From positions 54,725,572-54,789,571 of the forward strand of contig NC_068910.1 in assembly GCF_023091745.1 (NCBI RefSeq): DNA of 64,000 nucleotides, written 5' to 3'. A program made the translations under genes and the position numbers. Position 1 is the first letter of the stretch. Each line of letters starts with the position of its first letter. The notes under the pieces were generated by a model. It made no database searches and had not been told where the DNA came from. It saw only the letters and a program-made list of their open reading frames with translations. The stretch comes from Budorcas taxicolor (taxonomy: Eukaryota; Chordata; Mammalia; Artiodactyla; Bovidae). Below, one piece after another: positions 1-11,034 of this stretch.

Positions 1-316
1 AATACAACATTGTATAATGAATGAATCTTATTATAACCTAATGAAATAAATAAAATATTTATTTTAAAATAAATCACAATTTTATAACCCGCATGTAGTA
101 ATAATGTAACTATGTAATAAGAAGGCTTTACCTTAGTGGTAATGCTGCTGCCACTGTAGTACCCTGCCTCCTGGCAGAACTGGGGCCCCGTGTGGAGTTT
201 GGGAAGCACAGGATGTGTCCTGGGCCAACACAGGGATGGAGCTGACACTTCTGTGCTGGTACTACAGCCTGAAAACTTGGTTTCCAGGAGGGAAATCCTG
301 GCTGTCTGGTGCTTCC
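1..316. other. AT-rich sequence, no recognised feature
   Basis: The first 130 bases are very AT-rich with many AATAAA-like words, as in a retrotransposon 3' end, but I cannot match them to a family. The rest is ordinary single-copy-looking DNA. No splice-bounded open frame is seen. Confidence 0.4.
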
Positions 317-462
317 TTTTTTTCTGTTTTTTTTTTTTTCTTTTTTGTTTTTTTAGCCACATCACACAGCTTATGAGATCTTAGTTCCCCACCAGGAGTT
401 GAACTCAGGCCCTCAGCAGTGAGAATGCAGAGTCTTAACCACTGGACCACCAGGGAATTCCC
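317..462 (-). mobile_element. CHR-type tRNA-derived SINE
   Basis: Read on the minus strand it starts with the family head GGGAATTCCCTGGTGGTCC, continues through the tRNA-like box A/B region (TTAAGACTCTGC, GAGTTCAACTCC) and ends in the A-rich tail, seen here as the long T tract at 317-354. This SINE family is confined to cetartiodactyls. Confidence 0.85.
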
Positions 463-2575
463 CTCCATGAATGGTGCTGGTTTTGATGAGAGCTTTGTCC
501 TGGGAGGATCAGAGATAAGTGTACATAAGACAACCAAGCCACAGAGTACAGCAGGACAGGTCAAGACTGAACTCAAGGTCAAACATTACAGTGGCAGCTC
601 TGGGACAAAACTCAGGTGTTTTATCAGAAATCTATCATGCAGCTAAAGATACGCAGCGTGGGTCTGAGTCTGAAACCATCTGCCTCTTTCTGTTTTCTTT
701 CCAACCTCAGGGTCATGATCAGAGATAGGCCTTTATATGGCAAGTTCTGTTTTGTTAATTCCATGAGGTTGGATCTCATTTTAGACTTTAGAGAGCCAAG
801 CTGTAGAATCATACCATAAATCTTATTACGGAGGGATGGGACAGCTTTTAGTTGAAGAAAAGGAATCGTAAACTACTGTACAGCCAAGGAAAATAACATA
901 GCTACAAAGCTCTAGGCCCATAACACTTTGTGTGTAGGGGTCAGGTTTGTTCAGGAAATTAAGGGAATTATTTAAATCATGCACTGAGTTTGCTATCAAA
1001 TAGGAGCAAGTAGAAGAATTAAAGTGGGAGAAAAGGGAAAACAGCTGACTAAAGTGAAAAGGAGAGAAATTTATTGAGCAGAGTGACTGAGATCTTAGAG
1101 TGTAGTCTGGACAGATATGAAATGAAAAATGAGATCTTGTTCTTTTTTATCTTTGTGCAAAAACTGGAAAACTGTTACGGGCTTTTGTGTTGAGGTTTCA
1201 CCCGTTTTGCTGCTTCTGGGACACTGCTTTGCTTAAACACTTGGTCCTGGCTGCATTGTTTTTTTCCCCCCTGTGGTGTTCAAAAGAATAAACATTTTCT
1301 CACAGATTAAAGAAAACTTCCTTCTTTCTAGAAAAAATAAACTATTATTTTTTAAAAAAGAAAATGAGGTCTTAGAGGCTGGATGAGACATATCTAAGAA
1401 TGGACAGGAGGAGCACATTCATCCAACCCTCTTCCTAATGAAGAGGTTGCTGTGTGTCTGCTCTGAGATCAGAGAAGGTCACTCATCTCCGGGCGGAGAT
1501 GGGACTAATACTTCCCTGCAGTCCTTGACTTTGGGAAGCGATTGAGGGATGTCTCTGTAAAACTGCAGGTTGTTCTCCCTAAATAAGAGCAACTGGGTAA
1601 GCTCCCTTGAGGACTGAGACAACTGCACAATATTTGGATAGATGTGAATGACAAGGCCTGAAAAGATGAAATTCTCAAGGCGGTGAGTCATGACTTGGAA
1701 ACGGGTTCTGTTATCAGTTCTCACAGGTAGGAAAGCAGGAATTGCCTGTGGGAACTTCCTAGGGAAATTCATGGAATTGGGGTTTCCCTACAGGGAGAGG
1801 CACAGGGCATATAAGACATCCTCCAGGGGAGCCAGGCAAGATAAAAATAAACCAGGTCAGTCCTGAGTCCGTCATTGATCTGAGGAGGGCATCCCTCCTG
1901 AGTGGGTTTGAATAACTCAGGAAAGTGAAGCTGGATAAGATTTGTTTGAAAATTGTATGCTTGGAAAACAATTGACTCCCTAACTTGGTATCAGATACTA
2001 TGAGGGACCCAGAGAGACAAACCCAAGAGGAGGAAGTTAGAAAGACAAGTGTCTGGGTCAGAAAAGCAGTATGAAAGCAAGCAGAAAGAAAGTGCCAGGC
2101 CAGCAGGAAGGTATGGGCCTACTCCCCTTAGGGAAGGTGAGGGACCCTTTAAGGAGCAGGTTAAGCTGCTATCATCTCAGCTGTAGCTTCTGAGGGGAAC
2201 AGGGAGGTGCAGACATCAGAGGCCTGTCACACTCAAGCAGAAAACAGATAGAAGAGAAGGAAATGTTACAGGCCCAGAAATTTCAAAAGCAGAAAAAAGA
2301 CAGGGTCTTGAGGAGCATATCGTAGAAGATGCTCTTACTGGACCCTTGGATAGGCCACCCCTGAGTAGCATCCTGGGGATGCTCAGAGTGAAACAGGCAG
2401 GACTCATTGAGGTTGTGAAAATAAACAAGAGACCACCCAAACGAGAACAAACAGAGGCTGTTTCCAGAGTCTGCTATAGCAAGAGGATCACCCATCATCA
2501 CTTGTGTTTGCCAGAAACTCAGGGAGGCAGGGAATGGGGGAGCTTTACAGTGAAAAATAGGGAAGATGTCAAGAA
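463..2575. other. Unassigned, mostly single-copy DNA (2.1 kb)
   Basis: I recognise no repeat, RNA gene or exon here. The only longer frames are short and overlap on both strands without splice signals. A purine-rich stretch lies at about 1990-2100. An old, diverged repeat below what can be recognised by eye is possible. Confidence 0.3.
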
Positions 2576-2744
2576 GGCAGGAGGAGAAGGGGATGACAGA
2601 GGATGAGATGCTTGGATGGCACCACCGACTCAATGGACATGAGTTTGAGCGAGCTCTGGGAGTTGGTGATGCACAGGGAAGCCTGGCGTGCTGCAGTTCA
2701 CGGGGTCGCAAAGAGTTGGATATGACTGAGCGACTGAACTGAAC
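2576..2744 (+). mobile_element. BovB LINE 3' end (5'-truncated)
   Basis: Starts at GGCAGGAGGAGAAGGGGATG and ends in the BovB terminal motif GACTGAGCGACTGAACTGAAC. Only the last ~170 bases of the element are present, which is typical of truncated insertions. The tail is the short GAACT repeat rather than poly(A), a known BovB property. Confidence 0.85.
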
Positions 2745-3450
2745 AAGAGTGCTCTGACTGGAGGTTGTAGGCACAGGGACTCTGGAAGTGGGCTAACCAG
2801 AAGTGAAGCATTTTATGTTTCTAATCTGGGGAACAGAGTGGGCTTTGTCTGGTCATGAGTTGGAACTGGGAGCAAACATTTGGGAAGTTGGTGGTCGTTG
2901 ACCAAGTCTTGGTTGTCTGGGATGATTGCTGCAGGGGTTTGTGATTTGTCTTTCTAGACTAGTTGCTGCAGAAGTTATGGGTCAGAGTTCTGCTTTCATC
3001 TATTGTCTGGCCATTTGTCTGTTTGGTCTCTTAAGAGTAAAACTGTTCTAGAGAGCAGATTGTCTGGACCTGCACATTTCCATAGTAGGAACCCCATGAC
3101 TTGGATAGTAAATGGCTGACCACAAAAAATGTAGAGGTGATTTCCTGGTTTTCAGCATTTTTCTGGCCTTGTACATGGCCCTGGGCATGTACAGAAAAGT
3201 TTACGTGTGTGTGATCATCTGGACTTACAGAGATGTTTTTTTCAGAGATCTTTACAGACTCTGCTTTCCCTTTTAAGTTTCTCTTCAGCTTGTTGTCTGT
3301 CCCAACTGTTATTGCCACCTCAGGCAAGAGCAATATTAAACAATTGCTGCTGATTGTTTTTGATAAACACCCCTGAAGAAGAGGTTGCTCACTCAGAGTA
3401 AGCTCTGAGTCAAGTCCCATAAAGACTTGCTTAATGACTGTCCAGGGAAC
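2745..3450. other. Unassigned 0.7 kb
   Basis: Nothing is recognised. The minus strand is open for 129 codons at 3031-3420, with protein-like composition but no matching family, no start context and no splice sites. It could be a decayed retroviral or pseudogene fragment or chance. Confidence 0.25.
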
Positions 3451-3717
3451 TGCTGCTGCTGCTGCTAAGTTGCTTCAGTCGTGTCCAACTCTGTGCGACC
3501 CCACAGATGGCAGCCCACCAGGCTCCCCCAACCCTGGGATTCTCCATGCAAGAATACTAGAGTGGGTTGCCATTTCCTTCTCCAATGCATGAAAGTGAAA
3601 AGTGAAAGTGAAGTTGCTCAGTCATGTCCAACTGTTCACGACCCCATGGACTGCAGCCTACCAGGCTCCTCTGTCCATGGGATTTTCCAGGCAAGAGTAC
3701 TGGAGTGGGGTGCCATC
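3451..3717 (-). mobile_element. BOV-A2 SINE
   Basis: The (GCT)n block at 3451-3466 is the complement of the family's (AGC)n tail. Two BovA monomers follow, joined by the linker TGAAAGTGAAAAGTGAAAG at about 3591-3609. Apparently nearly full length. Confidence 0.9.
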
Positions 3718-4794
3718 AAGAGAGGTCAAATAATAGCAGTTCTCTGGAGTGGTGATTTGGGGAGGCCCAAGCCTGTCTGCTTCCCCCAGTGGCTGCTAGT
3801 TTTCACTGTGATGGTGGAACTGTGGTTTTCAAGGCTACTGTGAAGCTGGAGAGGGGAAGGAATCAGAAGAGAGCAAATTAAAATGACACAATCCTGCCTA
3901 TTCTTACCAAGATGTGGTTCTTTTCCTTGGGTTGTTGCAAACCTTTTGTTAATTTCCAGAGTTTTGGAAAAGTTGACTTTCACAATTTTGCTGATTCATT
4001 GCTTTTCTGGAGAAGCAGATTTTCAGAGGTCCTTACTCTCACATGCGATAGCTTTGGTTCTGCTTCCACTGAAATGCATATGCTTGCCTTCCTTCCTCAA
4101 ACCTGTAGTCATCCATGTTCCAGGCTTCCCCCACCCCCACCCCTTTCCAGACTATCTGGGTAAACCATTAGACATTGCCCAAGAGTCAAGGTTGATCCAT
4201 CCCTTCACCATCTCTCTGTCCAGGCAAAGTGGATAATCAGATATACTACTTGAAGTTTTGCCCAGGTAAGGATTCCTCGACATTTTTTTCACAGATGCTT
4301 TAGAGTGAATCAGTAATATTTCTGTTTGACTTGTGCCACAATATTTTGTAGACCATCTGTAAACCAGTCTTGAGTATTGTCTTCCTCAGATGGTCACAGG
4401 AAAGTTCCACGAGGCTGTAGGTATAGATTAAGAGGGAAAGAGCATTGCAACAAGAGGGGTTGCTATGGGAGTCTAAGCCAGTACAATGTTCTAGTGCTTT
4501 CAGGGCCTGATTAAGCTCAGTTCTGGATAAGCCATTTTCATTTGATGATGGATTAATGTTGTGTATACCCACCTTTATGGTTGGTGGGTCAGATAATGAT
4601 GGAAATTTAGTGATGGGACGCTCAGACAACATGGTCATTTGATACCCCCTGGTTAGGTGTTCAGCCTGTACTTGGGCATAGTAGTAAGCCAACAACTATT
4701 TCTCAAAATTAGGATAATTATAGGCAGAAGAAGACATGGCATTACTCTGAATTCTATACATATCTGCCCTTGAACTCGCCAACTAGGGTTTACC
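3718..4794. other. Unassigned 1.1 kb, possible old LINE-like segment
   Basis: Positions about 3910-4050 (TTTCCAGAGTTTTGGAAAAG... AGAGGTCCTTACTC) recall an old mammalian repeat that I cannot name securely. The rest is unassigned. It contains the minus-strand open frame listed separately at 4300-4695. Confidence 0.3.
4300..4695 (-). other. 131-codon open frame, no known family
   Basis: A stop-bounded minus-strand frame that opens after TAG with TTG codons and no ATG at the start. The product would be rich in Leu, Ser, Thr and Asn with several Tyr and Cys. It has no transmembrane stretch, signal peptide or motif I recognise. It lies between a BOV-A2 and a Bov-tA element in otherwise unassigned DNA. 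No poly(A) or TSD marks it as a processed pseudogene and no splice sites flank it as an exon. Chance or a decayed retrogene are both possible. Confidence 0.15.
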
Positions 4795-4807
4795 AGATGT
4801 CCCGTTG
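4795..4807 (+). repeat. TSD, left copy
   Basis: AGATGTCCCGTTG, matching AGATGTCCCATTG at 5015-5027 with one mismatch. The pair brackets the Bov-tA insertion exactly. Confidence 0.85.
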
Positions 4808-5014
4808 TTGTTTAGTTGTGAAGTCATGTCCGACTCTTTTGTGACCCTATGGACTATAGCCTGCCAGGCTCCTCTGTCCATGAGATTTCCCAGGCAAGAA
4901 TACTAGAGTGGGTTGCCATTTCCTTCTCCAGGGGATCTTCCTGACCCAGGGATCAAACCCATGTCTCCTGCATTGACAGGTGGATTGTTTACCGCTGAGC
5001 TACCTGGGAAGGCT
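4808..5014 (-). mobile_element. Bov-tA SINE, full length
   Basis: Minus-strand order is the tRNA-related head (complement of GAGCTACCTGGGAAGGC at the right end), a BovB-derived body (GGAGTTGCCATTTCC region) and a terminal CATGACTTC-type tail at the left. It is bounded by a 13-bp TSD (4795-4807 and 5015-5027). BovB machinery is thought to mobilise this family because the two share the 3' end. Confidence 0.92.
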
Positions 5015-5027
5015 AGATGTCCCATTG
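5015..5027 (+). repeat. TSD, right copy
   Basis: AGATGTCCCATTG, the partner of 4795-4807. Confidence 0.85.
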
Positions 5028-5103
5028 AGCACCCCTGTTTGCCGCTGCATCTCAGGTACCTGGTGAAGTGTTTGCAGAATGTTGGACCCTTAAAGCAAGT
5101 AGC

Positions 5104-5287
5104 AAGTGATGGCCCAGTGGTTAAGACTTCACCTTCCAGCGCAAGGGCTGCAGGTTTGATCCCTGGTCAGAGAGCTAAGATCGCATACACCTCAGGGCCA
5201 AAAACCCAAGCATAAAGCAGAAACAATATTGTAAGAAATTCAATAAAGACTTTAAAAAGAATGGTCCACATTAAACTTTAAAAAGAT
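5104..5287 (+). mobile_element. CHR-type SINE, perfect TSD
   Basis: It has a tRNA-like head (GGCCCAGTGGTTAAGACTTC, GGTTTGATCCCTGG) and the long-tailed subtype end (AGCAGAAACAATATTGTAAG, TTCAATAAAGACTTT). The flanking direct repeats AAAGCAAGTAGC at 5092-5103 and 5288-5299 are identical, which suggests a comparatively recent insertion. Confidence 0.92.
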
Positions 5288-5345
5288 AAAGCAAGTAGCT
5301 AGGTGTGTTTCATTAACCCTTGTAGAGACCAACCCATGTAATCAA

Positions 5346-5530
5346 CACCTTGGGTTGGCAAACTGTGGCCTACAAGCCCAATCTGGTCACATCCATTTGT
5401 TTAAATATCATCTATGACTATTTTTATGCTACACACCTGGAGGTGTGAGTGTTTGTGACAAAGACCAGATGGCCCACAAAGCCTAAACTATTACCTGACT
5501 CTTTACAGGACTTGTTTGCTGGCCCCTAGC
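5346..5530. mobile_element. hAT-Charlie-like nonautonomous DNA transposon fragment
   Basis: The outer ends are partly inverted (GGTTGGCAAACTGTGGCC on the left, GTTTGCTGGCCCC on the right). The interior has the hallmark GATGGCCCACAAAGCCTAAA and CTGACTCTTTACAGG words of the mammalian Charlie/MER group. Strongly diverged, so an old fossil. The exact family name is uncertain. Confidence 0.65.
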
Positions 5531-6633
5531 CTCTACCACTGGCTCCTTTGCCCTCTGAATTCCATGTAGGTTCAGTCCCGGGAGCATGGCAGAGGCTGAA
5601 GGGAAGGAGGAGAGGGAGCTGGGGGTTTCATTCCTTTAGTTTCCTCCCTTTGCTGCCTCAAGTTCAGGACTAAAAGTCTCAGGTCGTCTTGGGGCCCCCC
5701 TCCAATCAGCCATTTCTGCCTCTGGGTTCTGGGAATGTCAGCCCATCCTGCCCCTTCTGGTCCAAGGATGACACCTCCTCCCTGCTGTCATGTCCCTGGG
5801 GCCCTGTGCTGTCCCTCATGGTTTCTGAACCTTTGCCTGTCCTTATGCAATGGCCCTTTGTTAAGCTGTCCTTAATTTAAGGATACCTTCTGCTCCTGGA
5901 ACTCTGGCTGACGCAGCAGATTTACAGTACTCCCTTTATAGACAAATATGTAACTCTGCCATCCTAATTTTATAGAAGAAAGAAGATACTGAAAATAATT
6001 TTACAAAGATGGTACCAGTAGGTATCTGTGCTTTGTGAAATTATCAAAGATTTTTATTATATTCCTTTTGCTTTTCCTTGACTTTATATGGTGACAATAG
6101 ATTACTTTTGTGCTAAGGAAAATGTTAAATAATATAATCAAGAAAAAAAAAAAAACCCTAACCTCTTTGGCTTGGACCAAACCCCACTGTGTCCTAAAGC
6201 TCAGTGATCTGTGATGTCTTTTCCGGGAGGCCGTGTAGAGGATGGAGCGGCCACCGCCTTTAGAATCTGCAGCTCACCCTGCACTCAGCCTGCAGTCACA
6301 GAGATGGACGGGAGACGCACACAGATCCAGTCCTGTGTGAAGGAGAGCTGCATGGTGCAAAACAGCCTGGAGCTAAAACTCCCCTCCAGTTCCTCCCCAC
6401 CATTCTATATAGAATGAAGAGCTTTCTCCCTTGAAGAAAGGAAGGGACATGAAGACTGATTACGTTCAGCTCCCAGCCGATCCCAGTCTCCGGCTGGTAT
6501 CAGGAATTCCTTACCCCAGTTGTTGAAAGCTAACTAATCAAAAATAATCATGAGGAAAAAGAGACCTCCTCAAAATGATACATCTCCGCATATATATGTT
6601 TTCTATATATACCTACTGTCTTCTTGACTTATC
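5531..6633. other. Unassigned 1.1 kb
   Basis: No recognised element. An A tract lies at 6146-6159 and AT-rich DNA at 5930-6130. No plausible exon is seen. Confidence 0.3.
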
Positions 6634-6825
6634 GCTGCTGCTGCTGCTGCTAAGTCGCTTCATTTGTGTCCGACTCTGTGCGACCCCATAGACGGCAGCC
6701 CACCAGGCTCCCCTGTCCCTGGGATTCTCCAGGCAAGAACACTGGAGTGGGTTGCCATTTCCTTCTCCAATGCATGAAAGTGAAAAGTGAAAGTGAAGTC
6801 GCTCAGTCATGTCTGACTCTTAGCG
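6634..6825 (-). mobile_element. BOV-A2 SINE, 5'-truncated
   Basis: It begins with the (GCT)n complement of the tail, one full BovA monomer and the TGAAAGTGAAAAGTGAAAG linker, then stops early in the second monomer (…GACTCTTAGCG). About one third of the 5' part is missing. Confidence 0.88.
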
Positions 6826-6961
6826 CAGCAGCCCACTAATCAGACTGCTGCCCCTTCTCGCCCCATTAAAGGTGATCTGTTCCTGTAAAATGCCAGCCTC
6901 ATATTTTTTTCTTGAACCTCGCCTTCTCTAACTCCCTTACTTTACAATGTGGGTGTGCATG

Positions 6962-7340
6962 GCACATACACACACATATTCACGTGCATGCATACCCCCA
7001 CATACATCACCACACACTCCAGATACACACTATATACAGATACACCCCACACACTGTATATGCATACATACCACGTACACAGACACACACATACTATACA
7101 TGCACACACCTACACACCACATATACACCACAGCACAAACACTATATGCACACACACCCCACATACGTACTATATATACATACACACCACACATTCACAC
7201 ACACACACTTAAAGATACACCCCTCCCACACACACCACATACACACCACCACCACACACACCCCACATACCCCACATACAAACACCCCCCACACACACAC
7301 ACCATGTACACACACACCACACTCACACCCACCACTTTCA
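6962..7340 (+). repeat. Imperfect CA-rich minisatellite
   Basis: Nearly 380 bases of ACAC-rich DNA broken by CATA, CCAC and CACC variants (for example TACACACACCACA and CCACATACACCAC). The strand has very few G. All three forward frames stay open over parts of it, which explains the His/Thr-rich frames here; none looks like a gene. Possibly Z-DNA prone. Confidence 0.9.
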
Positions 7341-7345
7341 TACAC

Positions 7346-8030
7346 AAAGGACAGTTGCGTCGGCCCAGCGTACCTTCACTTCAGGGACTGCCACGTGTCC
7401 TGTCCCATGTGACTAGTGTCTGCCATGCCTGAAGCTGATGGTGCTGGATTCGTGTTAAGCCAAAGACGCATAATACTCTATTTGCAGGGTCCTTTCTCTC
7501 TGTAGCTTCCTCTTCGCGTATTCCACACTGAAAATTCTGTCTCCACCTCCCTAAACTCTGACATTTGTCTCCTCAACTCAGAGAGCTTGCCCGGTTCCAT
7601 TTCAGCTCTCCGTCCCTACACTGTGGTTTGGAAATTGCCTCAGGGCGGAAAGATGGGGCAATCCTAGGTTAGATCATAGCCCTGAACTGCCTGTTGTCCG
7701 ACATCTGAAAATACGTGTGTCCTATGTCCCCTTCTTCTCCCAAGGTTTCTAGTTGTTTATTACAGGAGGGTCATTCTGGACTTTGTCACTCCTTTACCCT
7801 GACTGGCACACACAAGTTTTGAATACCTGCCTGCCCGAATGAATGAATAGCATACAGAGAAGTGGACTCTGGCTCATGAGCAGGATCAAAAGGTCTGCAC
7901 CTTGGGGTGTGACTAAGGCCAGCAGACTCGGAATCTTGGGCAGGAGCTGAATTGTGAGATGGCTTAAAGAAAGGCATCTGCTCCTCCAGGAAAGAGAGGT
8001 GGCCCAACATAGTCTTTCTTAAAAATATTT
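7346..8030. other. Unassigned 0.7 kb
   Basis: Single-copy-looking sequence with no repeat or exon that I can support. Confidence 0.3.
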
Positions 8031-8153
8031 CCCTTATTTATTTATTTGGCTGTGCCAGGTCTTAGTTGCACCATGGGATCCAGTTCCCTGACCAAGGGCT
8101 GAAAGTGGGACTTCTGCATTGGGAGTGCAGGATTGGACCACCAGGGAAGTCCC
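8031..8153 (-). mobile_element. CHR-type SINE
   Basis: The right end GGACCACCAGGGAAGTCCC is the complement of the SINE head. The left end TTATTTATTTATTTGGCTGTG is the complement of the tail. The internal box B complement is recognisable but mutated. Confidence 0.85.
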
Positions 8154-8529
8154 TACCCAGTGGTCTTGACTGTGGTTTTGTGTTGCAAAAATGTTTCTGA
8201 ATTGGGCCCCAAGGGACCTGCATTCTATTCTTAGCTTTCCTACAAGCCAGCACTTTGAATGGTGCATGGAGCTGTGTGATCTGCTTTAACCAATGAAATG
8301 TTAATGAAACCCATGAGTCACTTCCAGGTGGCATCTTTAAAGGCCATGTGCCATTTCTCGTTCTTCTTTTTACTATATAATCATGTATCTAGAATCTAGT
8401 GACCCAAGTTGGACATGTAGCATGAATAAGAACTGACTTTTCTGCTGGGTTGAAATCTGGGAATTGTTTATCAGCCAAGCATAGCCAGTCACATCTGGAC
8501 TCACGTAAACACTGTCCATGCATTATTTA

Positions 8530-8695
8530 ATTACGATTACAATTTAATACTTCCTACAATCTCCAAGTCGTAATCATTATTGTGGATGAGGAGACCAAGG
8601 CACAAGGGGTTATGTAACTTTTCTCAATTCACAGCATTGGTAAGTGGAGGAGATGAGTCAAGAATTCAACTCCAGGGAGTGGTCTCCAACACTCA
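8530..8695 (-). mobile_element. MIR SINE (antisense)
   Basis: Contains the MIR complement words GATGAGGAGACCAAGGCACA and GGTTATGTAACTT, followed by a degenerate TCAAGAATTCAACTCC. This ancient mammalian SINE is heavily diverged. Confidence 0.7.
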
Positions 8696-9196
8696 CTGCT
8701 CAACAGCACAGTCAATGAGGCTGAGGCAGAGGGAGAAAGGTACCTAGGACCTGGTGATGGTGGTGGGGGGCCTGAGGAGCAGCGCCATGCGGGGTGGTGT
8801 TTTACAGTCTGTTGCTGTGTTTGGTTTCATCTAATTGCTTTATCCTTTCACTTACAAGCTTAGAGAGAGTCTGGACGTGTCCCTGAATCTGCTTTTGACA
8901 TTTTGTATTTCATGCCTGTGAAGTTGTGGGGATTTTTAATTGTTGGTTGCTTTTTCAAAATAAATGAAGAAATTATATTCAAAGGGATTCCTGCATGCCA
9001 CATGGAAAGCCTTTGATGATGTCTTGGCATTTGAGGAAATGAGCTTCTAAATGAATAAATAGCTATTGTATGTGATTGGACAGAATTTAAATGGCAACAA
9101 GGAAGGACCAAGAATAGCTATACAGGTCTCTCCTGGCTCTCTTGTAATCCTTTGAATACTTAATTGGATTTTCCTTCAAGTGCTTATTCCCTCCGC
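8696..9196. other. Unassigned 0.5 kb
   Basis: Nothing recognised. A short G-rich run (GGTGGTGGGGGGCC) occurs at about 8759-8772. Confidence 0.3.
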
Positions 9197-9655
9197 CTCT
9201 TTTTTTTCTTCTTTTTTTCCTCGTTGGAGTATAGTTGATTTACAATGTTGTGTTCATTTCTGGTGTACAGCAAAGTGATTCCATTATACATCTCTCTCTC
9301 TGTACAGTGAAGTTGCTCAGTTGTGTCCAACTCTTTGCTGTCCCCTGGGTTGTAGCCCACCAGATTCCTCCGTCCATGGGATTCTCCAGGCAAGAATACT
9401 GGAGGGGGTTGCCATTTCCTTCTCCAGGGGATCTTCCTGACCCAGGGATAAAACCCAGGTCTCCTGCATTGCAGGCAGACGCTTTACCCTCTGAGCCACC
9501 AGGGAAGCGCTCTCTCTCTCTATATATGTATATACATATATATTTTCAGATTCTTTTCCACTATGGTTTATCACAGGATATTGAATATAGTTCTCTGTGC
9601 TATACAGTAGGTCCTTGTTGTTTCTCTCTTTTATATAAAGTAGTGAGTATCTGTC
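9197..9655 (-). mobile_element. L1 3' end, split by a Bov-tA
   Basis: The left T tract is the complement of the poly(A) tail. It is followed by the ruminant L1 3'UTR signature (GGAGTATAGTTGATTTACAA, AGCAAAGTGATTC), resuming after the SINE with TTTCAGATTCTTTTCC and GTGCTATACAGTAGGTCC. 5'-truncated. The nested SINE occupies 9307-9509, so the L1 is the older insertion. Confidence 0.85.
9307..9509 (-). mobile_element. Bov-tA SINE nested in L1
   Basis: Minus-strand element from the tRNA-like head (complement of GAGCCACCAGGGAAGC) to the BovB-type tail. It sits in a CT dinucleotide run of the host L1; CTCTCTCTCT on both sides is consistent with a TSD but is simple sequence. Confidence 0.88.
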
Positions 9656-10402
9656 AGATGTCTTTCAGTATCTCCAGTAGTTTGAATGGAGCAAGCTCAC
9701 CAAGTCTATTCATGAATCTTGATGTCAGTAGAGGGCATGGAGTCAGCTGAGGAGAAGGACCCAGGGAAGCCCCGGGGGCAGAGGGGGAAGGAAGTGGAAG
9801 CCATCGGTGTCACTGGCCTCAGGGATGCCCCTCCTCTGAGCCCTGCTGGCACCCAGGTCTGTGCCGGTCACCCTGTATCGAAGCCACACTAACTGCTCAC
9901 GTCCGCTAGACTCTCAGTCCTTTCTCTGTCTCTAAGTTAACCCACAGTCCCGTATGGACATGTTCTATATGTATCTTTGATACATTTCCTGAGGTACAAC
10001 CCAATATGTGGAAAACGATGACTGTTTATTAATTATGGTTAACCAGGAAATGGGGATTTGTTGAGGAGACTAGGAAATGCTTTATCCATCTCTTTCTGGA
10101 GGAGAAACTTGCCAGCTATCACCACCCCAAAGAAAGCCCCAGAAAAGCCTGTTGGTCAAAGAAAGCTGTGTGTTAGACGTACTCCAGCCTTGATGGCATC
10201 TTAGTAGTACCTCAGATGGGACCTCAGGGAGGATATTTATTGCACTTTGGATCTGGGTTCAATGATTTTAAGGAGAGTCTTACAAGGCAGAGAACTAATT
10301 GGTCTTAGACAGAACTTATGACATAGTGCTTAATGGAATATAGAGGTGAAGGTTTTGAGGTGCATATATTGGTGCTTAAGCTGGTAGGTTTTGTTCTATT
10401 TG
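9656..10402. other. Unassigned 0.75 kb
   Basis: No recognised repeat or exon. Confidence 0.3.
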
Positions 10403-10670
10403 TTTTAAAATTATTTACTTATTTGTTTGTTTTGGCCGTGCTGTATCTTCGTTGCTGCACGGGCTTTTTCTAGCTGCAGTGAGAGGGCGTCCCACTGCAG
10501 CGGCTCCTCTCCTTGTGGAGCGCAGGCTCTGGGGTGCATGGGCTTCAGCAGCTGTGGCACGTGGGCGTAGTTGCTCCACAGCATGTGGGGTCTTCCCGGA
10601 TCAGGGATCGAACCCATGTCTCCTGCAGTGGCAGATGGGTTCTTTACACACTGAGCCACCAGGGAAGCCC
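10403..10670 (-). mobile_element. CHR-type SINE, long GC-rich form
   Basis: The tail complement TTTGTTTTGGCCGTGCTG is at the left. A GC-rich middle of repeated 'GGCTT…GTTGC' units (GCACGGGC, GCGCAGGCTC, GGGCTTCAGCAGC) follows. The head complement GAGCCACCAGGGAAGCCC is at the right. Possible imperfect TSD near 10377-10391 and 10671-10685 (TAAGCTGGTAGGTTTT versus TAAGCAAGTAGTTTT). Confidence 0.82.
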
Positions 10671-10729
10671 TAAGCAAGTAGTTTTAAAAGTAAAGTGTTT
10701 CATTGCTTTAGAGACTTATCTTCGAAGTG

Positions 10730-11034
10730 TTCAGTTCAGTTCAGCCGTTCAGTCATGTCCAACTCTTTGTGACCCCATGACCCGCAGCACGCCAGGCCTC
10801 CCTGTCCATCACCAACTCTCGGAGTTCACTCAGACTCACGTCCATTGAGTTAGTGATGCCATCTCATCCTCGGTTGTCCCCTTGTTCTCCTGCCCCCAAT
10901 CCCTCCCAGCATCAGGGTCTTTTCCAATGAGTCAACTCTTCGCATGAGGTGGCCAAAGTACTGGAGTTTCAGCTTCAGCATCATTCCTTCCAAAGAAATC
11001 CCAGGGCTGATCTCCTTCAGAGTGGACTGGTTGT
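10730..11034 (-). mobile_element. BovB LINE 3' end
   Basis: Begins with the complement of the GAACT tail (TTCAGTTCAG) and runs about 305 bases into the end of the BovB coding region (CCAAAGTACTGGAGTTTCAG, CCAGGGCTGATCTCC). 5'-truncated. Confidence 0.92.

Noticed and set aside
2283..2774. 163-codon minus-strand frame
   Set aside because: Half of it is antisense BovB tail and the rest has no homology visible; no gene signals.
6912..7432. Overlapping 161-166 codon His/Thr-rich frames near 7 kb
   Set aside because: They read through a CA-rich simple repeat in several frames at once; no codon or splice evidence.
9235..9750. 171-codon forward frame
   Set aside because: Runs across an antisense L1 and an antisense Bov-tA; a chance frame over two nested repeats.
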